Shown: positions 34,590 to 44,158, counted from the first letter of the stretch. The stretch is 64,000 bases of DNA from Vibrio sinaloensis (GCF_000808535.1 NZ_JWLV01000007.1:1-64000), one strand, 5' to 3'. Notes: a model not told the origin generated them from the sequence alone. Translations and numbers: made by a program.

Positions 34590-36008
34590 ATGGATAATAA
34601 ACTTGGCTTGGGCTCGCTTACGGCAATCGTCATTGGTTCAATGATCGGTGCTGGTGTATTTAGCTTGCCCCAGAATATGGCGTCTGTCGCAAGCCCTGCA
34701 GCTGTGATGATTGGCTGGACAATCACAGGCATAGGTATGATTTTTTTAGCGTTATCTTTCCAGAAACTCGCGTTCCATCGACCTCATGTCGATAGCGGTG
34801 TATTTGGCTATGCAAAAGAAGGCTTTGGTGACTTTGTCGGTTTTTGTTCCGCTTGGGGTTACTGGCTCAGTGCAATGCTGGCAAACGTCTCTTATCTGGT
34901 GATTGTTTTCAGTACCTTGGGCATGCTTTTCGATACGCCAGATAACGTTATCTTCGGACAGGGTAATACTTGGGTATCGGTCGCAGGTGCTTCTTGCTTG
35001 CTGTGGTTGGTTCATGCTCTAGTCCTTCGTGGTGTTCAAACCGCTGCTTTGATCAACATGGTCACCACATACGCCAAACTGGTTCCCTTACTGATTTTTG
35101 TATTTTGCGCGTTTGTCGCGTTCAGCTGGGATACGTTTACTTTGGACTTCACGGGCGTGCATTTTGGCGATCAGCATGATCTTTTAGCACAAGTGAAAAG
35201 TACTATGCTGGTGACTGTGTGGGTCTTTATTGGTATTGAGGGGGCGGTCGTGGTGTCGAGTCGTGCTCGAAACCGCAAAGACATTGGTCGAGCGACAATC
35301 CTTGGCTTGCTGACCGCGCTGGCGATTTATGTGTTTGTTACCTTATTATCCATGGGCGTAGTTAAACCTACAGAGCTAGCAACGTATCAAAACCCTTCCA
35401 TGGCGACGGTTTTAACGCAAATATTAGGCCCTTGGGGGCAATACATTATCAGCGTCGGTTTGCTGATTTCGGTATGTGGTGCGTTTTTAAGCTGGACGGT
35501 ATTGGCTTCTGAAGCACCTTACCTTTGCGCGAAAGAAAAAATGTTCCCATCAAGATATGGTGAGCTGAACCAAGCGGGAAGCCCAGTAAAACCACTCACC
35601 TTAACTAACGTATGGATTCAGATTTCACTCATTGTGGTGATGTTTGCAGGCAGTACTTACGACACCTTGTTGATTATCGCGTCAGAGATGATCTTGGTAC
35701 CGTATTTCCTAGTCGGGGCATTTGTGCTGAAAATCGCCATCGAAGAGAAAAACCGCGGCAGCTTGCTTTTAGTAGGCGCTGGAGCAACGATTTATGGATT
35801 GTGGCTTCTGTATGCCTCTGGTTTGAACTACTTACTTTTGTCCGCGGTACTCTATGTTCCTGGTCTGTATTTTTACATTCAAGCAAAGCGAGAGCAGGGG
35901 ATTGACCCTTTCAATGGCAAAGAGAGAGTCGGCGCGTGTATTTTGAGTGTGGCGGCATTATTGGCGGTTGGCTTGATGTGGCAGGGTATGCTCGACGTTC
36001 AGCTTTAA
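34590..36008 (+). CDS. Basic amino acid antiporter, APC family (ArcD/YdgI-like)
   Basis: 472 residues, about 12 membrane helices. The first helix holds GSMIGAGVFSLPQN, the APC-family substrate-binding loop, and WVFIGIEGAVVVSSRARNRKDIG in mid-protein is typical of the arginine-ornithine/lysine exchange subgroup. Substrate is inferred; no arginine deiminase gene is near. The ATG lies in AT-rich sequence with no strong ribosome site. It is preceded by a 519-base gap and ends at a strong terminator shared with rarD. Confidence 0.85.
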   Translation: MDNKLGLGSLTAIVIGSMIGAGVFSLPQNMASVASPAAVMIGWTITGIGMIFLALSFQKLAFHRPHVDSGVFGYAKEGFGDFVGFCSAWGYWLSAMLANVSYLVIVFSTLGMLFDTPDNVIFGQGNTWVSVAGASCLLWLVHALVLRGVQTAALINMVTTYAKLVPLLIFVFCAFVAFSWDTFTLDFTGVHFGDQHDLLAQVKSTMLVTVWVFIGIEGAVVVSSRARNRKDIGRATILGLLTALAIYVFVTLLSMGVVKPTELATYQNPSMATVLTQILGPWGQYIISVGLLISVCGAFLSWTVLASEAPYLCAKEKMFPSRYGELNQAGSPVKPLTLTNVWIQISLIVVMFAGSTYDTLLIIASEMILVPYFLVGAFVLKIAIEEKNRGSLLLVGAGATIYGLWLLYASGLNYLLLSAVLYVPGLYFYIQAKREQGIDPFNGKERVGACILSVAALLAVGLMWQGMLDVQL

Positions 36009-36009
36009 T

Positions 36010-36036
36010 AAAAAATCCCCGAAAGGGGATTTTTTT
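36010..36036. terminator. Bidirectional terminator between antiporter gene and rarD
   Basis: Arms AAAAAATCCCC and GGGGATTTTTT around GAAA, with T-runs on both strands; the rarD stop codon lies at its right edge. Confidence 0.9.
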
Positions 36037-36925
36037 ATATCTTGTTGAGACGGTAACGTCCCCGTATCGATTCTAGAATCGTGAACAGTAATCCAGCCCA
36101 GATAAAGCTGAAACTGACCAGCTTTACTTCGTCAAAGATCTCGCCGAACAAAAATACTGCGATCATGAATTGAATGGACGGTTCAATGTACTGCATGAGA
36201 CCGACCGTTGACATGGTCGTTAAGCGAATTGCAATGGAATAGAACACTAACGGGATGAGCGTGGCAGGTGCGGCGCCAAAATAGAGAGCGAATGTTTCCC
36301 ACCCCATGTGCAAGACTTCAGTGCCAATGGCCAGTTCTTTGTAAACTAAATAGCCAAATGCAAGAGGAAGCATGACAACCGCTTCCATGAATAGGCATGT
36401 GCTCCAGTCGTAACGAATACGTTTCTTACACCAGCCGTACAAAGTGAAGAAGGTCGCCATACTAAGCGCAATGATTGGCAACTGACCATATTGAACAACT
36501 TGGTAGCTAAGTCCGATAGACGCCAACACAAGCGCGACTTTTTTACCTGTCGATAGTGTTTCTTTTAATACGAACACACCGAGCGCACTCATCATTAATG
36601 GGCTGATAAAAAAGCCAAGACTGGCATCGATCACTCGGTCGTTAGTCATCGCCCATGTAAAAGCTGTCCATGAAATAGACATCATCAAGCTGCCAATGAA
36701 GGTTAACTTGAGTGAAAACTTGTCTGCCCAAATCGTTTTCCAGTTTGGTAACGATTTTGTGACTGCAAGCACGATAATGAAGCCGCACGGAATGGAAGCC
36801 AACAGACGAACGGCGAGTAGTTCATCCATCGCGGCTTTGGGTAAATATTGATAATAAAGAGGGAGAATTCCCCATAAAAAGAACGAGATAGCGGCCATCC
36901 AATTGCCTAAACGTTGCTCAGACAT
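36035..36925 (-). CDS. rarD: EamA-family transporter RarD
   Basis: 296 residues, ten membrane helices, in two five-helix repeats as in all EamA proteins. The N-terminal NWMAAISFFLWGILPLYYQYLP and LMQYIEPSIQFMIAVFLFGE near the C-terminus are typical of RarD (linked to chloramphenicol resistance in E. coli by overproduction; true substrate unknown). The ATG at 36925 gives the usual start; an in-frame GTG four codons earlier (36937) is possible but lacks a ribosome site. Shares a terminator with the convergent antiporter gene. Confidence 0.88.
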   Translation of the reverse strand: MSEQRLGNWMAAISFFLWGILPLYYQYLPKAAMDELLAVRLLASIPCGFIIVLAVTKSLPNWKTIWADKFSLKLTFIGSLMMSISWTAFTWAMTNDRVIDASLGFFISPLMMSALGVFVLKETLSTGKKVALVLASIGLSYQVVQYGQLPIIALSMATFFTLYGWCKKRIRYDWSTCLFMEAVVMLPLAFGYLVYKELAIGTEVLHMGWETFALYFGAAPATLIPLVFYSIAIRLTTMSTVGLMQYIEPSIQFMIAVFLFGEIFDEVKLVSFSFIWAGLLFTILESIRGRYRLNKI

Positions 36926-37202
36926 GCTCTTGCTCACAGATAAGAAAGTGAACGGAATGTACGTCTAACACTCTGAAAAGTAAAGCGATTTGCCTTGGAT
37001 TTAAATCCTTTATTTTCAATGGCTTATGACTGAGTTGTTTAGGTAAGGATTTAATATTCAACGCTTTTATCTAAAGGTGCGGGAGCAATGGTCGATAATT
37101 ATGAGTAGTGAATTGATTTTTAAACTCTGGTAACGTGTAGCTAACGAGTAAAGCGCTATACTAATGAGATAGCTGGAGACTTATGGTTAAAGGAGCACGA
37201 TC

Positions 37203-37559
37203 ATGAGTGACATGGAGCAAAAGCGTAAATTTTATCGCCTTAAGTACCCAAAGCGGGGCCGGCCTTGCGTTCGCTTTTCACAAGAACTGTACCACGTGAC
37301 AGAAGTGTCCGAGGGTGGTATTCGTGTACTTATGCATAATTTAAGCAGCCTATATAAAGGGTTGACGATGAAAGGTGTACTTTCACTGCACAACGATTGT
37401 GAAGTGTCTATCGAAGGTGCTGTTTTGCGCTTTGACAACGATGAAGTGATTGTACAGCTCAAAAAAGGCCCTTCTTTTAAAAACATGGTCGAAGAACAGC
37501 GACATATCAAAAATGTATTTCCTCGTCATTTTGAACGGCTAAAAATGCAAGCAGCTTAA
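37203..37559 (+). CDS. PilZ-domain protein
   Basis: 118 residues, a lone PilZ domain. The cyclic-di-GMP motif RxxxR is R8-K-F-Y-R12. The second motif, usually D/N-x-S-x-x-G, reads E34-V-S36-E-G-G39, so its first residue is changed. Likely a small c-di-GMP effector, but binding should be treated as probable only. AAAGGAG lies seven bases before the ATG. A terminator follows; no flagellar or biofilm genes are next to it. Confidence 0.8.
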   Translation: MSDMEQKRKFYRLKYPKRGRPCVRFSQELYHVTEVSEGGIRVLMHNLSSLYKGLTMKGVLSLHNDCEVSIEGAVLRFDNDEVIVQLKKGPSFKNMVEEQRHIKNVFPRHFERLKMQAA

Positions 37560-37627
37560 GGTTGTGGTTTAGCCAGCTTACAGACAAAACATTACATTGT
37601 ACGCTTTACGTGTTCGCAATTTATCTT

Positions 37628-37652
37628 AGCCCTCTTACTCAGAGGGCTTTTT
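37628..37652 (+). terminator. Terminator after PilZ gene
   Basis: Arms AGCCCTCT/AGAGGGCT, 5-base loop, followed by five T. Confidence 0.85.
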
Positions 37653-37733
37653 GTGTGGTTTTTCAACTCCATACTTGGGGATAGCGACAAAATCAGCCTA
37701 TAGTCATTAGTATGTTTCATTATTGGTGCTCTC

Positions 37734-38435
37734 ATGTTTGCCAAGCTATTTAGACGGTATGTAGCGACGATTTTATTTTTGTTGAGTCCGCTTGTTTATG
37801 GACAAGACGAGATAAGGTTTTTCCTGCCGGACTTCCCGCCTTACACAACGATGGATCAAGATGGGCAATTGGTAGGCATCGGTATCGATAAAGTGACGGC
37901 AATTTTGGATACCATGGGCATGAAGTACAGCATCAGACTGGGTTCAAACCATGGCCGAGCGCTGGCGGAGCTGCGTAGAGGCCGTTCTGATGGATTCTTT
38001 ATGGCGTCAAAAAACGCAGAGAGAGATGAGCACGCGGTCTTTTCCCTTCCTCTCATGATTAATCGCTGGGTGTGGGTCGTGTTAACAGGGAGCGAGCATG
38101 ATTTCTCTGCCTCTCCTGATTCCGCGTTTAGAGTGGCTAGCTTACTCAATACCAATACGGATAAGTGGCTTAAGACATCAGGATACAAGCGTATCGACCC
38201 CGCAGACAATATTGTTTCATTGATTGCTAAGCTAGACGACGGAGCCGTCGATGCCGTCTTTGTCGCTGAAGAAGTGTTTAACCATCATTTTGAAGATAAC
38301 CCAAGTTATGATGTGATTTTGCAGGCGGAAAAGGCTTTCGGTATTTACATCTCCAAAGAATACCTCAATCGTCATCCTACATTTATGGATGAACTTAATA
38401 CCACAATATTGGAGCTGAGCCCGATCGAGCCATGA
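37734..38435 (+). CDS. Lone periplasmic solute-binding protein, amino-acid type
   Basis: 233 residues with a signal peptide (about 1-23, VYGQ) and an SBP_bac_3 fold: FFLPDFPPYTTMDQDGQLVGIGIDK and a C-terminal lobe with LIAKLDDGAVDAVFVAEEVFNHHF. No transporter genes are near; Vibrio has many such stand-alone proteins, often called transporter substrate-binding domain proteins. It lies convergent to a chemoreceptor gene about 100 bases away, so a sensory role is possible but unproven. No strong ribosome site is visible before its ATG. Confidence 0.8.
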   Translation: MFAKLFRRYVATILFLLSPLVYGQDEIRFFLPDFPPYTTMDQDGQLVGIGIDKVTAILDTMGMKYSIRLGSNHGRALAELRRGRSDGFFMASKNAERDEHAVFSLPLMINRWVWVVLTGSEHDFSASPDSAFRVASLLNTNTDKWLKTSGYKRIDPADNIVSLIAKLDDGAVDAVFVAEEVFNHHFEDNPSYDVILQAEKAFGIYISKEYLNRHPTFMDELNTTILELSPIEP

Positions 38436-38533
38436 GTAGTGGGGGAGAAGCGGGAGTTCTTGGCAAGGAAACAGTGACCACACGAACAGTGCAGTCACTG
38501 AGGTTTATGTTATATAAGCCGATTTGCGTCGGT

Positions 38534-40168
38534 TTAGACCTTGAATTGAGCGACTAAGTTGTCAAGCGTTTCACATTGGGCTGAAAGCGATAAACACGCG
38601 TTTTCGGCACTGCTTACCATTTCTACCATATGATTGCTGTTGTCTAGGATACGAACGACATTGTTGTTCACATCTTCACTTACGCTATTTTGCTCGCTTG
38701 CAGCGGTGGCGATATGTGTGTTCATCTCATTCATCAACGAGATTGATGCCATAATTTCTTTCAAAGAGTCCGATGCACTGCCCGCACTTGAAATTGTCTG
38801 CTGACCACTTTCTTTACTGGCTTCCATTACCGTCACCGCTTGACGTGCGCCTTCTTGAAGCTTCTCAATCATAGCTTGAATCTCACCGGTGCTTTCCTGC
38901 GTTCTGCTCGCGAGTGATCGAACCTCATCCGCAACCACCGCAAACCCACGCCCTTGATCCCCAGCACGAGCGGCTTCAATCGCAGCATTCAACGCCAGCA
39001 AGTTTGTTTGTTCAGCGATGCCACGGATAACATCAAGAATCGAGGCTATGTTGCCGACATCAGCATCAAGGTTGTGGATGACTTGGCTCGCGTTGTCGAT
39101 TTCACAGGCCAATGTTTCGATAGAGCCAACCGTTGTTGACAAGATCTTATCGGTGTTTGTCGCTTCGCCATTGGCTTTGGTGCTTGCTAGGGCTGCTTCT
39201 TCCGCATTCGATGCTACCGTCTGGCTGGTTGCTTGCATCTCATTTACTGCAGTCGCAACCATTTCACTTTCTTGCTGCTGTTGGCCAGAGAACTCAGCGA
39301 CGGATTGAGTTAACGACTTAATGTTCTCCATTTCAGCGCGAACCGCATTCGATGACACAATGACTTGTTCTACTGTTGAGTGAATTCGGCTGACAAATGA
39401 GTTGAATCCTTCGGCGAGCTTACCCAGTTCATCATTGCTGGTCACGTCGATGCGTTTCGATAAGTCGCCATCTCCGCTGGCAATGTCTTGCATCGCCACC
39501 CCGATATTCTTAATTGGGACAAGCACGAGTCGATGAGAGATCCAGAATGAAAGAACGACCAATACAACGGCGATAGCTGCACCAAACTCGAGTACAAACT
39601 TACTATAAGAGATGGAATCAGAAACTTGTGCACGCAGCTCAAGTTGAACCTCATCAATCATCGAACGGATCGAACGTAAGTTGGTGCGTATGATTTGAAA
39701 CTCTGCGTCCAGCTTAGTTTGATTCGCTTCATAGTAGTCATTTGCGCTACTTGGGGAGCTAAACATTGGTTCATACAAACTGATCCAAGTATTTGTCGCT
39801 TTGGTGAGCTGGTCTGCGACTTGAAGTTGGTTTTGAGGCAGGTAGCCTTTGCTAATAAGTTCGCGAACCTGACTTAGACGTGGCTCTGCTTTGTAGGCGT
39901 TGTCTTTAAACTCAGCAATGTTGTAGTCAACCTCTTGCTGATTTTTTGCCAACATCAACCCTTGGGCAGCGGTGATTACTTGATAGAGGTCACGGTAGCC
40001 GTCTTCAAGGGCCTCCATGACGGGCTGAACATCCTTGTTAAGTTGCTCGTTCAACGATTCTTGTTGATTGGCTTGAAGTACGTTAACCAAGGTCGTAATC
40101 GCAATGATGACCGCCAACAGCACAATTGGTAAGGCCAATTTGTGCTTAATCGTAAGTCTGCTTCGCAT
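38534..40168 (-). CDS. Methyl-accepting chemotaxis protein
   Basis: 544 residues: membrane helix 1 (about 11-30), a periplasmic four-helix-type sensory domain (about 31-188), helix 2 (about 189-208), HAMP (about 210-262) and a cytoplasmic signalling domain with the hairpin tip [35 protein letters not shown] at about 390-425. The ligand is unknown. No CheR/CheB pentapeptide at the C-terminus (ends LVAQFKV). Single gene with a 336-base divergent promoter region. Confidence 0.93.
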   Translation of the reverse strand: MRSRLTIKHKLALPIVLLAVIIAITTLVNVLQANQQESLNEQLNKDVQPVMEALEDGYRDLYQVITAAQGLMLAKNQQEVDYNIAEFKDNAYKAEPRLSQVRELISKGYLPQNQLQVADQLTKATNTWISLYEPMFSSPSSANDYYEANQTKLDAEFQIIRTNLRSIRSMIDEVQLELRAQVSDSISYSKFVLEFGAAIAVVLVVLSFWISHRLVLVPIKNIGVAMQDIASGDGDLSKRIDVTSNDELGKLAEGFNSFVSRIHSTVEQVIVSSNAVRAEMENIKSLTQSVAEFSGQQQQESEMVATAVNEMQATSQTVASNAEEAALASTKANGEATNTDKILSTTVGSIETLACEIDNASQVIHNLDADVGNIASILDVIRGIAEQTNLLALNAAIEAARAGDQGRGFAVVADEVRSLASRTQESTGEIQAMIEKLQEGARQAVTVMEASKESGQQTISSAGSASDSLKEIMASISLMNEMNTHIATAASEQNSVSEDVNNNVVRILDNSNHMVEMVSSAENACLSLSAQCETLDNLVAQFKV

Positions 40169-40504
40169 AGTGTTATCCTAAATGTTTGATATCAATCAAT
40201 AATACTCTGTTATTGAAATTAGTTGCGTAATAGAGGATGCAACATGAATTTTGCTAAATCAACCCAGGGCTATTTGTTTTCTCAATAAAAACAGGGAAAT
40301 AGCTAGAGGTGGGTCGCAAATGGACAATCTGTGAACAATTGAGTAACAAGCCGTTTTTAATCAGATGTTTAGCCAAACGTTTGCTTTGGGTGGAGGAGAT
40401 AAAAGTGTGATCCGTAACTCTGATTTTTAGCTGGTTATATTCATATGAATTATGGTTATATGTGCGGGCAATAATAAGGTTGCTGAGTCAGTTAGGGTTA
40501 TCAA
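40169..40504. other. Divergent promoter region, chemoreceptor / SnoaL-like gene
   Basis: No gene. It includes a 12-base perfect palindrome ATTCATATGAAT at 40439-40450 and AT-rich promoter-like sequence on both strands. No known operator recognised. Confidence 0.4.
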
Positions 40505-40912
40505 ATGAAAAGCGAGATGGATTCGAAGGCGGTGGTACTCGCGTATTGGGCTGCGATGGAAACGAATGATTTCACAGCGGCAAGCGAATGGCTATGCGAG
40601 CATGAGTTTGAATGCTACTGGCCCCAGTCGAATGAACTGATTAAAGGTCGAGAGAACTTCGCCGCCCTAAACAGTGCATACCCCAGTGAAGGCTTGTGGC
40701 ACTTTACTCTGAATACAATCGTGGTCGAGGGAAATCAGGTCGTGACTGATGTATCCGTCACCGATGGGAGTCGCATCGACCGAGCCATTACGTTTCATAC
40801 GGTTGTAGACGGTAAAATCGTCAAACAAACTGAGTTCTGGCCAGATAACTACCCAGCCCCTGAATGGCGATCTCAATGGGTCGAGTCGGCAAATTCTAAG
40901 CAGACAGTGTAG
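40505..40912 (+). CDS. SnoaL-like / NTF2-fold protein
   Basis: 135 residues. The pattern VLAYWAAMETNDFTAASEWLCEHEFECYWPQSNELIKGRENF followed by strands WHFTLNTIVVEGNQVVTDVSV and VKQTEFWPDNYPAPEWRSQWV is typical of SnoaL-like NTF2-fold proteins, which range from polyketide cyclases to simple small-molecule binders. The role here is unknown. AGGG lies seven bases before the ATG. First gene of the accessory stretch. Confidence 0.78.
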   Translation: MKSEMDSKAVVLAYWAAMETNDFTAASEWLCEHEFECYWPQSNELIKGRENFAALNSAYPSEGLWHFTLNTIVVEGNQVVTDVSVTDGSRIDRAITFHTVVDGKIVKQTEFWPDNYPAPEWRSQWVESANSKQTV

Positions 40913-40962
40913 ATCTTTTACTCGATTTTTTTACCGTTTTAACCAGTAAAAGGAAACACATC

Positions 40963-41367
40963 ATGTATAAGAGTTGCGACTTTTCTATTAACGATGGTCA
41001 GTTCAAGTTTAAGAAAGATGCTTACCCACTCAAGCGAATCAACGATATACGAGTAAAGCGATTAACCTTGATGGATAATTTGGCACAAATCGTGTTTTGG
41101 ATCGCCTTATTCTCTGGAGGCTTATGGCTTGCGGTGCCGGATATAATGCTTGCTCCCTTATGGTTACAAGCAACAACCGGTGCGTTGACACTCTTCGGTT
41201 TTTTGTTTGCAGTGTTGCGTTGCTCGCGATATGCCTTGCAGGTGGAGTTTAAACACGTTGATGAAACGGGGTTGCAGTGGGTGAATGTTGCCAAATCTTA
41301 TGCGCATCAAGACGAAGTTTTATTTGATGCTCAAGTCTTGGCGGTAAAAAGCCTAACAGCTCACTAA
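40963..41367 (+). CDS. Two-helix membrane protein (DUF6232-like)
   Basis: 134 residues. N-terminal strands (FKFKKDAYPLKRINDIRVKRL) resemble a PH-like or DUF6232 start; two membrane helices follow (about 41-60 and 68-86), then a C-terminal strand-rich tail. Family placement is tentative and no function is known. AAAGGAAAC before the ATG is a good ribosome site. A 10-base perfect hairpin ends the unit. Confidence 0.68.
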   Translation: MYKSCDFSINDGQFKFKKDAYPLKRINDIRVKRLTLMDNLAQIVFWIALFSGGLWLAVPDIMLAPLWLQATTGALTLFGFLFAVLRCSRYALQVEFKHVDETGLQWVNVAKSYAHQDEVLFDAQVLAVKSLTAH

Positions 41368-41372
41368 ACGCT

Positions 41373-41397
41373 AAATAGCCTCAGTCAGAGGCTATTT
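41373..41397 (+). terminator. Terminator after two-helix membrane protein gene
   Basis: Perfect 10-base arms AAATAGCCTC/GAGGCTATTT, 5-base loop, T-rich tail. Confidence 0.78.
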
Positions 41398-41502
41398 GTT
41401 TATTTAAATCCACATCAACACACTTCTATTTGAGGCTCTATTGATTTGGATAGGAATGGGCAGACATTCAAGTCATAGCCAATAAGGCAGATATCATCTC
41501 AA

Positions 41503-42324
41503 ATGAGTAATAAAACGAAATGGGTATTGGTGAGCGTTTTAGTAACGCTTTTCTTGTTCACCTACCGACCTGACAGAACTGAGCTCTTGCTCGACGAGCT
41601 CGAACTTCCCAAATGCGACATCACTGAACGATTGAATACGACCATCACCTTTTACGTTGATCGGGGCGCGTTTACTCCAAAACTTCAAAACCGCTTGACC
41701 GCTGCGATCGAATACGCGAATCAGGTGCTCGATAATTCTTGTATCCCGATGCGTAGAACACTCGACGCAATGCTGTCGGTAGATCTCAATCTATCGGGTC
41801 AGGAAGACGAATACGGTATTTATTACCGACTGCTCGACGCGGTTGGCGCAGACAAAATGGCGCAGCACCACTCAGACATACACCATTACTATGTTGTTGT
41901 CATTGGCGATGAGCACACGATATTCGATGATGGTACAACCGGAATCGCTGACTTGAACAACGATGGTAGCCGCAGTGTATTACTCTCTGATGTTGCAAAG
42001 GTTCACGTATTAGAACATGAGTTTGGTCACCTCGCCTGGGCGCAGCACAAAGACACTTGGCCCTTCCCGAGTATGGAAGGGACGTTGAAGCTTGCGGTAG
42101 AGAAGAAGTTTCATGATAAGTTAAAACGCTATGCGAGAGCTTATACATGCAAAAATGCGGGCACGGTAATGAGTTATGAGGAGAGGATTCTCCCTATTTA
42201 TTCGAGCCCACTCATTCACTATCGAGGAGCGCAATGCGGTGACCAAGAGGTTGCAGACAATGCGCGCGTGTTGCGAGAATACGCATGGGAACAGCTTAGT
42301 AAACCAAAGATCAGGGAAGAGTAG
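41503..42324 (+). CDS. Membrane-anchored metzincin-like zinc metalloprotease
   Basis: 273 residues. A hydrophobic N-terminal helix (about 6-21) acts as anchor or uncleaved signal. The zinc site H172-E-F-G-H176-x5-H182 fits the metzincin HExxHxxxxxH pattern (the usual glycine is alanine), and TVMSY with M223 fits a Met-turn. Paired cysteines at 38, 80, 216 and 239 could form disulphides, so the catalytic domain should be outside the cytoplasm. Reprolysin-like in type; substrate unknown. The ribosome site is weak (AAGG 16 bases away). The stop overlaps the next GNAT start by one base. Confidence 0.78.
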   Translation: MSNKTKWVLVSVLVTLFLFTYRPDRTELLLDELELPKCDITERLNTTITFYVDRGAFTPKLQNRLTAAIEYANQVLDNSCIPMRRTLDAMLSVDLNLSGQEDEYGIYYRLLDAVGADKMAQHHSDIHHYYVVVIGDEHTIFDDGTTGIADLNNDGSRSVLLSDVAKVHVLEHEFGHLAWAQHKDTWPFPSMEGTLKLAVEKKFHDKLKRYARAYTCKNAGTVMSYEERILPIYSSPLIHYRGAQCGDQEVADNARVLREYAWEQLSKPKIREE

Positions 42325-42863
42325 TGTTTAGACTAGAAACAGAACATTTGATTATCAGGGATATGCAGGACACCGATGAGGCTGCATTTGTCGCTATCTC
42401 ACAGGATGAGAAGTATCAGCGATTTTACAGTGAAGCGGATTGTTCTCCCTCGAAGTATCAAGAGTTAACCAAATTGTTTGTCGCCCAAGCGAAAGAGCAT
42501 CCTAGAACGTCTTATCAACTTGCGATTGAACACAAGGCGAATGGGCAGTTTATCGGAACGGTCTGCTTGAGAGTCGAAAATGACAACCAAGCCTCTATAG
42601 GGTGTGGTTTATCTCGTGACTATCAAGGAGCGGGGCTTATTCGAGAAGCGGCTTATGCTCTCGTTAATTTTGGTTTTTCTGAGCTAGATATTCACCGTGT
42701 TTACGCGGAAACAATCAGTCTCAATCATGGGGCGATTCGACTTTGTCGCTCGTTGGGAATGAAGCAGGAGGCTCATTTCAGAGAAAATCGCTTTTTTAAG
42801 CAGCGTTGGTGGGATACGGTTGTTTTTGCGATATTGAGAAGCGATTGGAAGCAAATTCGTTGA
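42324..42863 (+). CDS. GNAT acetyltransferase, RimJ/RimL-like
   Basis: 179 residues. Begins FRLETEHLIIRDMQDTDEAAF; acetyl-CoA loop is in CGLSRDYQGAGLIREA, and HRVYAETISLNHGAIRLCRSLGMKQEAHFREN is the standard end of the RimJ/RimL group. Substrate unknown. The start is GTG, overlapping the protease stop by one base, with AGGGAAGAG just before it; the two genes are coupled, which raises the question of a functional link. Confidence 0.82.
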   Translation: MFRLETEHLIIRDMQDTDEAAFVAISQDEKYQRFYSEADCSPSKYQELTKLFVAQAKEHPRTSYQLAIEHKANGQFIGTVCLRVENDNQASIGCGLSRDYQGAGLIREAAYALVNFGFSELDIHRVYAETISLNHGAIRLCRSLGMKQEAHFRENRFFKQRWWDTVVFAILRSDWKQIR

Positions 42864-42888
42864 AAACAATTGTGAACAAGGAGTGTTG

Positions 42889-43236
42889 ATGAGACATGTG
42901 TATTTGATGTTCAGTGTGCTAGGTATAGCCATCCCATACGGGGCACTGTTGCCGTGGTTGTTGGAGAACGGCTTGAATATTGGCTTTTTGCTAGAGCAAG
43001 CGGCAGCGAACCCCATCAGTATATTTGCATGGCTAGACGTTGTTGTCGCTGCGTTGTGCTTGTTAACCTTCATCGCCACAGACAGTAAAACGAATCAAGT
43101 TAAGGGAGTGATCTATCCCATCTTGGGCACACTGGCTGTCGGTGTTTCATTAGGTTTGCCTCTTTATCTCTATATTCGGGAGCGCCAGTTTTATCTTAGA
43201 ACTCACGGGCGAGAAGTGAGTGTACATGGTGGGTGA
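42889..43236 (+). CDS. DUF2834 family membrane protein
   Basis: 115 residues, three membrane helices (about 4-22, 40-60, 74-95). It matches the small DUF2834 family; function unknown. ATG at 42889 is preferred because AAGGAG is six bases upstream; a GTG two codons earlier would touch the ribosome site. Follows the GNAT gene by 25 bases and may share its transcript. Confidence 0.78.
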   Translation: MRHVYLMFSVLGIAIPYGALLPWLLENGLNIGFLLEQAAANPISIFAWLDVVVAALCLLTFIATDSKTNQVKGVIYPILGTLAVGVSLGLPLYLYIRERQFYLRTHGREVSVHGG

Positions 43237-43296
43237 TGTGACTATGCGGAGTATTATCAGAAGGCGCTCGTAAGACTCCACAGGTAGAGAAGTACG

Positions 43297-43917
43297 TCAA
43301 CTCATTGGCGACACGTGAAGGAAAATTTCTCGTATCACTGGCAGTACAGAGACAACTAACAACGCAGACATAAACCAGTTGAATCGTTGACGTTGTTCAG
43401 CCTTGTTTAGCCATTTTTTAAGCAAAGAACCAAACGCGAGCCAAACCCCGACACAAGGGAAAGAGACGACAAAAAAAGTGGCGGCAATAAGTGTATTTTG
43501 CGCCACAAAGTCTGCTTCGACACTGGTAAATGCGGCGATTGCACCAGTCGCAACAACCCATGCTTTGGCGTTGACCCATTGAAAGAGAGCCCCTTTAGTA
43601 AATGACAGAGGCTGCGCTTGTTGTTCACCTTTTATATCTCCAGTAGAGCGAGCAATCAGAAAGGCTAGGTAAAGCAGGTATGCAGTGCCAGTGCACTTGA
43701 TGACGAAATGTAAGCTAGGAAAGAGCTCGAATAACTGAGAAAACCCAAGTCCAACCAACAATAGCATGACTGAAAAGCCGACACAGATACCAGTCAGCAA
43801 AGGTAAACTCTTCTTAATTCCAAAATTGACGCCCGATGCCATCATCATAATATTGTTTGGACCAGGAGTTACTGAAGAAGAGATGGCAAACAGCACGACC
43901 GCTAGAAAATAGTCCAT
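43297..43917 (-). CDS. LysE/RhtB family amino acid exporter
   Basis: 206 residues with six membrane helices. SSVTPGPNNIMMMASGVNFG near the N-terminus is the family signature, and the central WVNAKAWVVATGAIAAF is also conserved. These proteins export amino acids such as homoserine, threonine or lysine; the substrate is not predictable here. Divergent from the GNAT gene at 44159. Confidence 0.87.
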   Translation of the reverse strand: MDYFLAVVLFAISSSVTPGPNNIMMMASGVNFGIKKSLPLLTGICVGFSVMLLLVGLGFSQLFELFPSLHFVIKCTGTAYLLYLAFLIARSTGDIKGEQQAQPLSFTKGALFQWVNAKAWVVATGAIAAFTSVEADFVAQNTLIAATFFVVSFPCVGVWLAFGSLLKKWLNKAEQRQRFNWFMSALLVVSVLPVIREIFLHVSPMS

Positions 43918-44119
43918 GTGTTCCTTGCACTATTCGGGAAACATTGACATCAATATGGCGAATTATTGCTCACTGATCAATTCCATTTTTGTGAATGTGC
44001 TCGTTTTGCTTTTCTTGGTGGGCAACAAGTTCTTGGCTTTGCGACTTTTTGTATTATGTTTCCCGCACTTCAATTCAAAAACAATACTAGGAACATACAA
44101 AGTTATTGATTTCCTAGTT

Positions 44120-44147
44120 TAACGATTAACGATTAACGATTAATGAT
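44120..44147. repeat. Tandem heptamer repeat in front of a GNAT gene
   Basis: Three exact copies of TAACGAT followed by TAATGAT, ending 11 bases before the GNAT start codon, just ahead of its ribosome site. Copy-number change here would shift promoter-to-start spacing. Confidence 0.85.
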
Positions 44148-44158
44148 TAGGAATAGAT

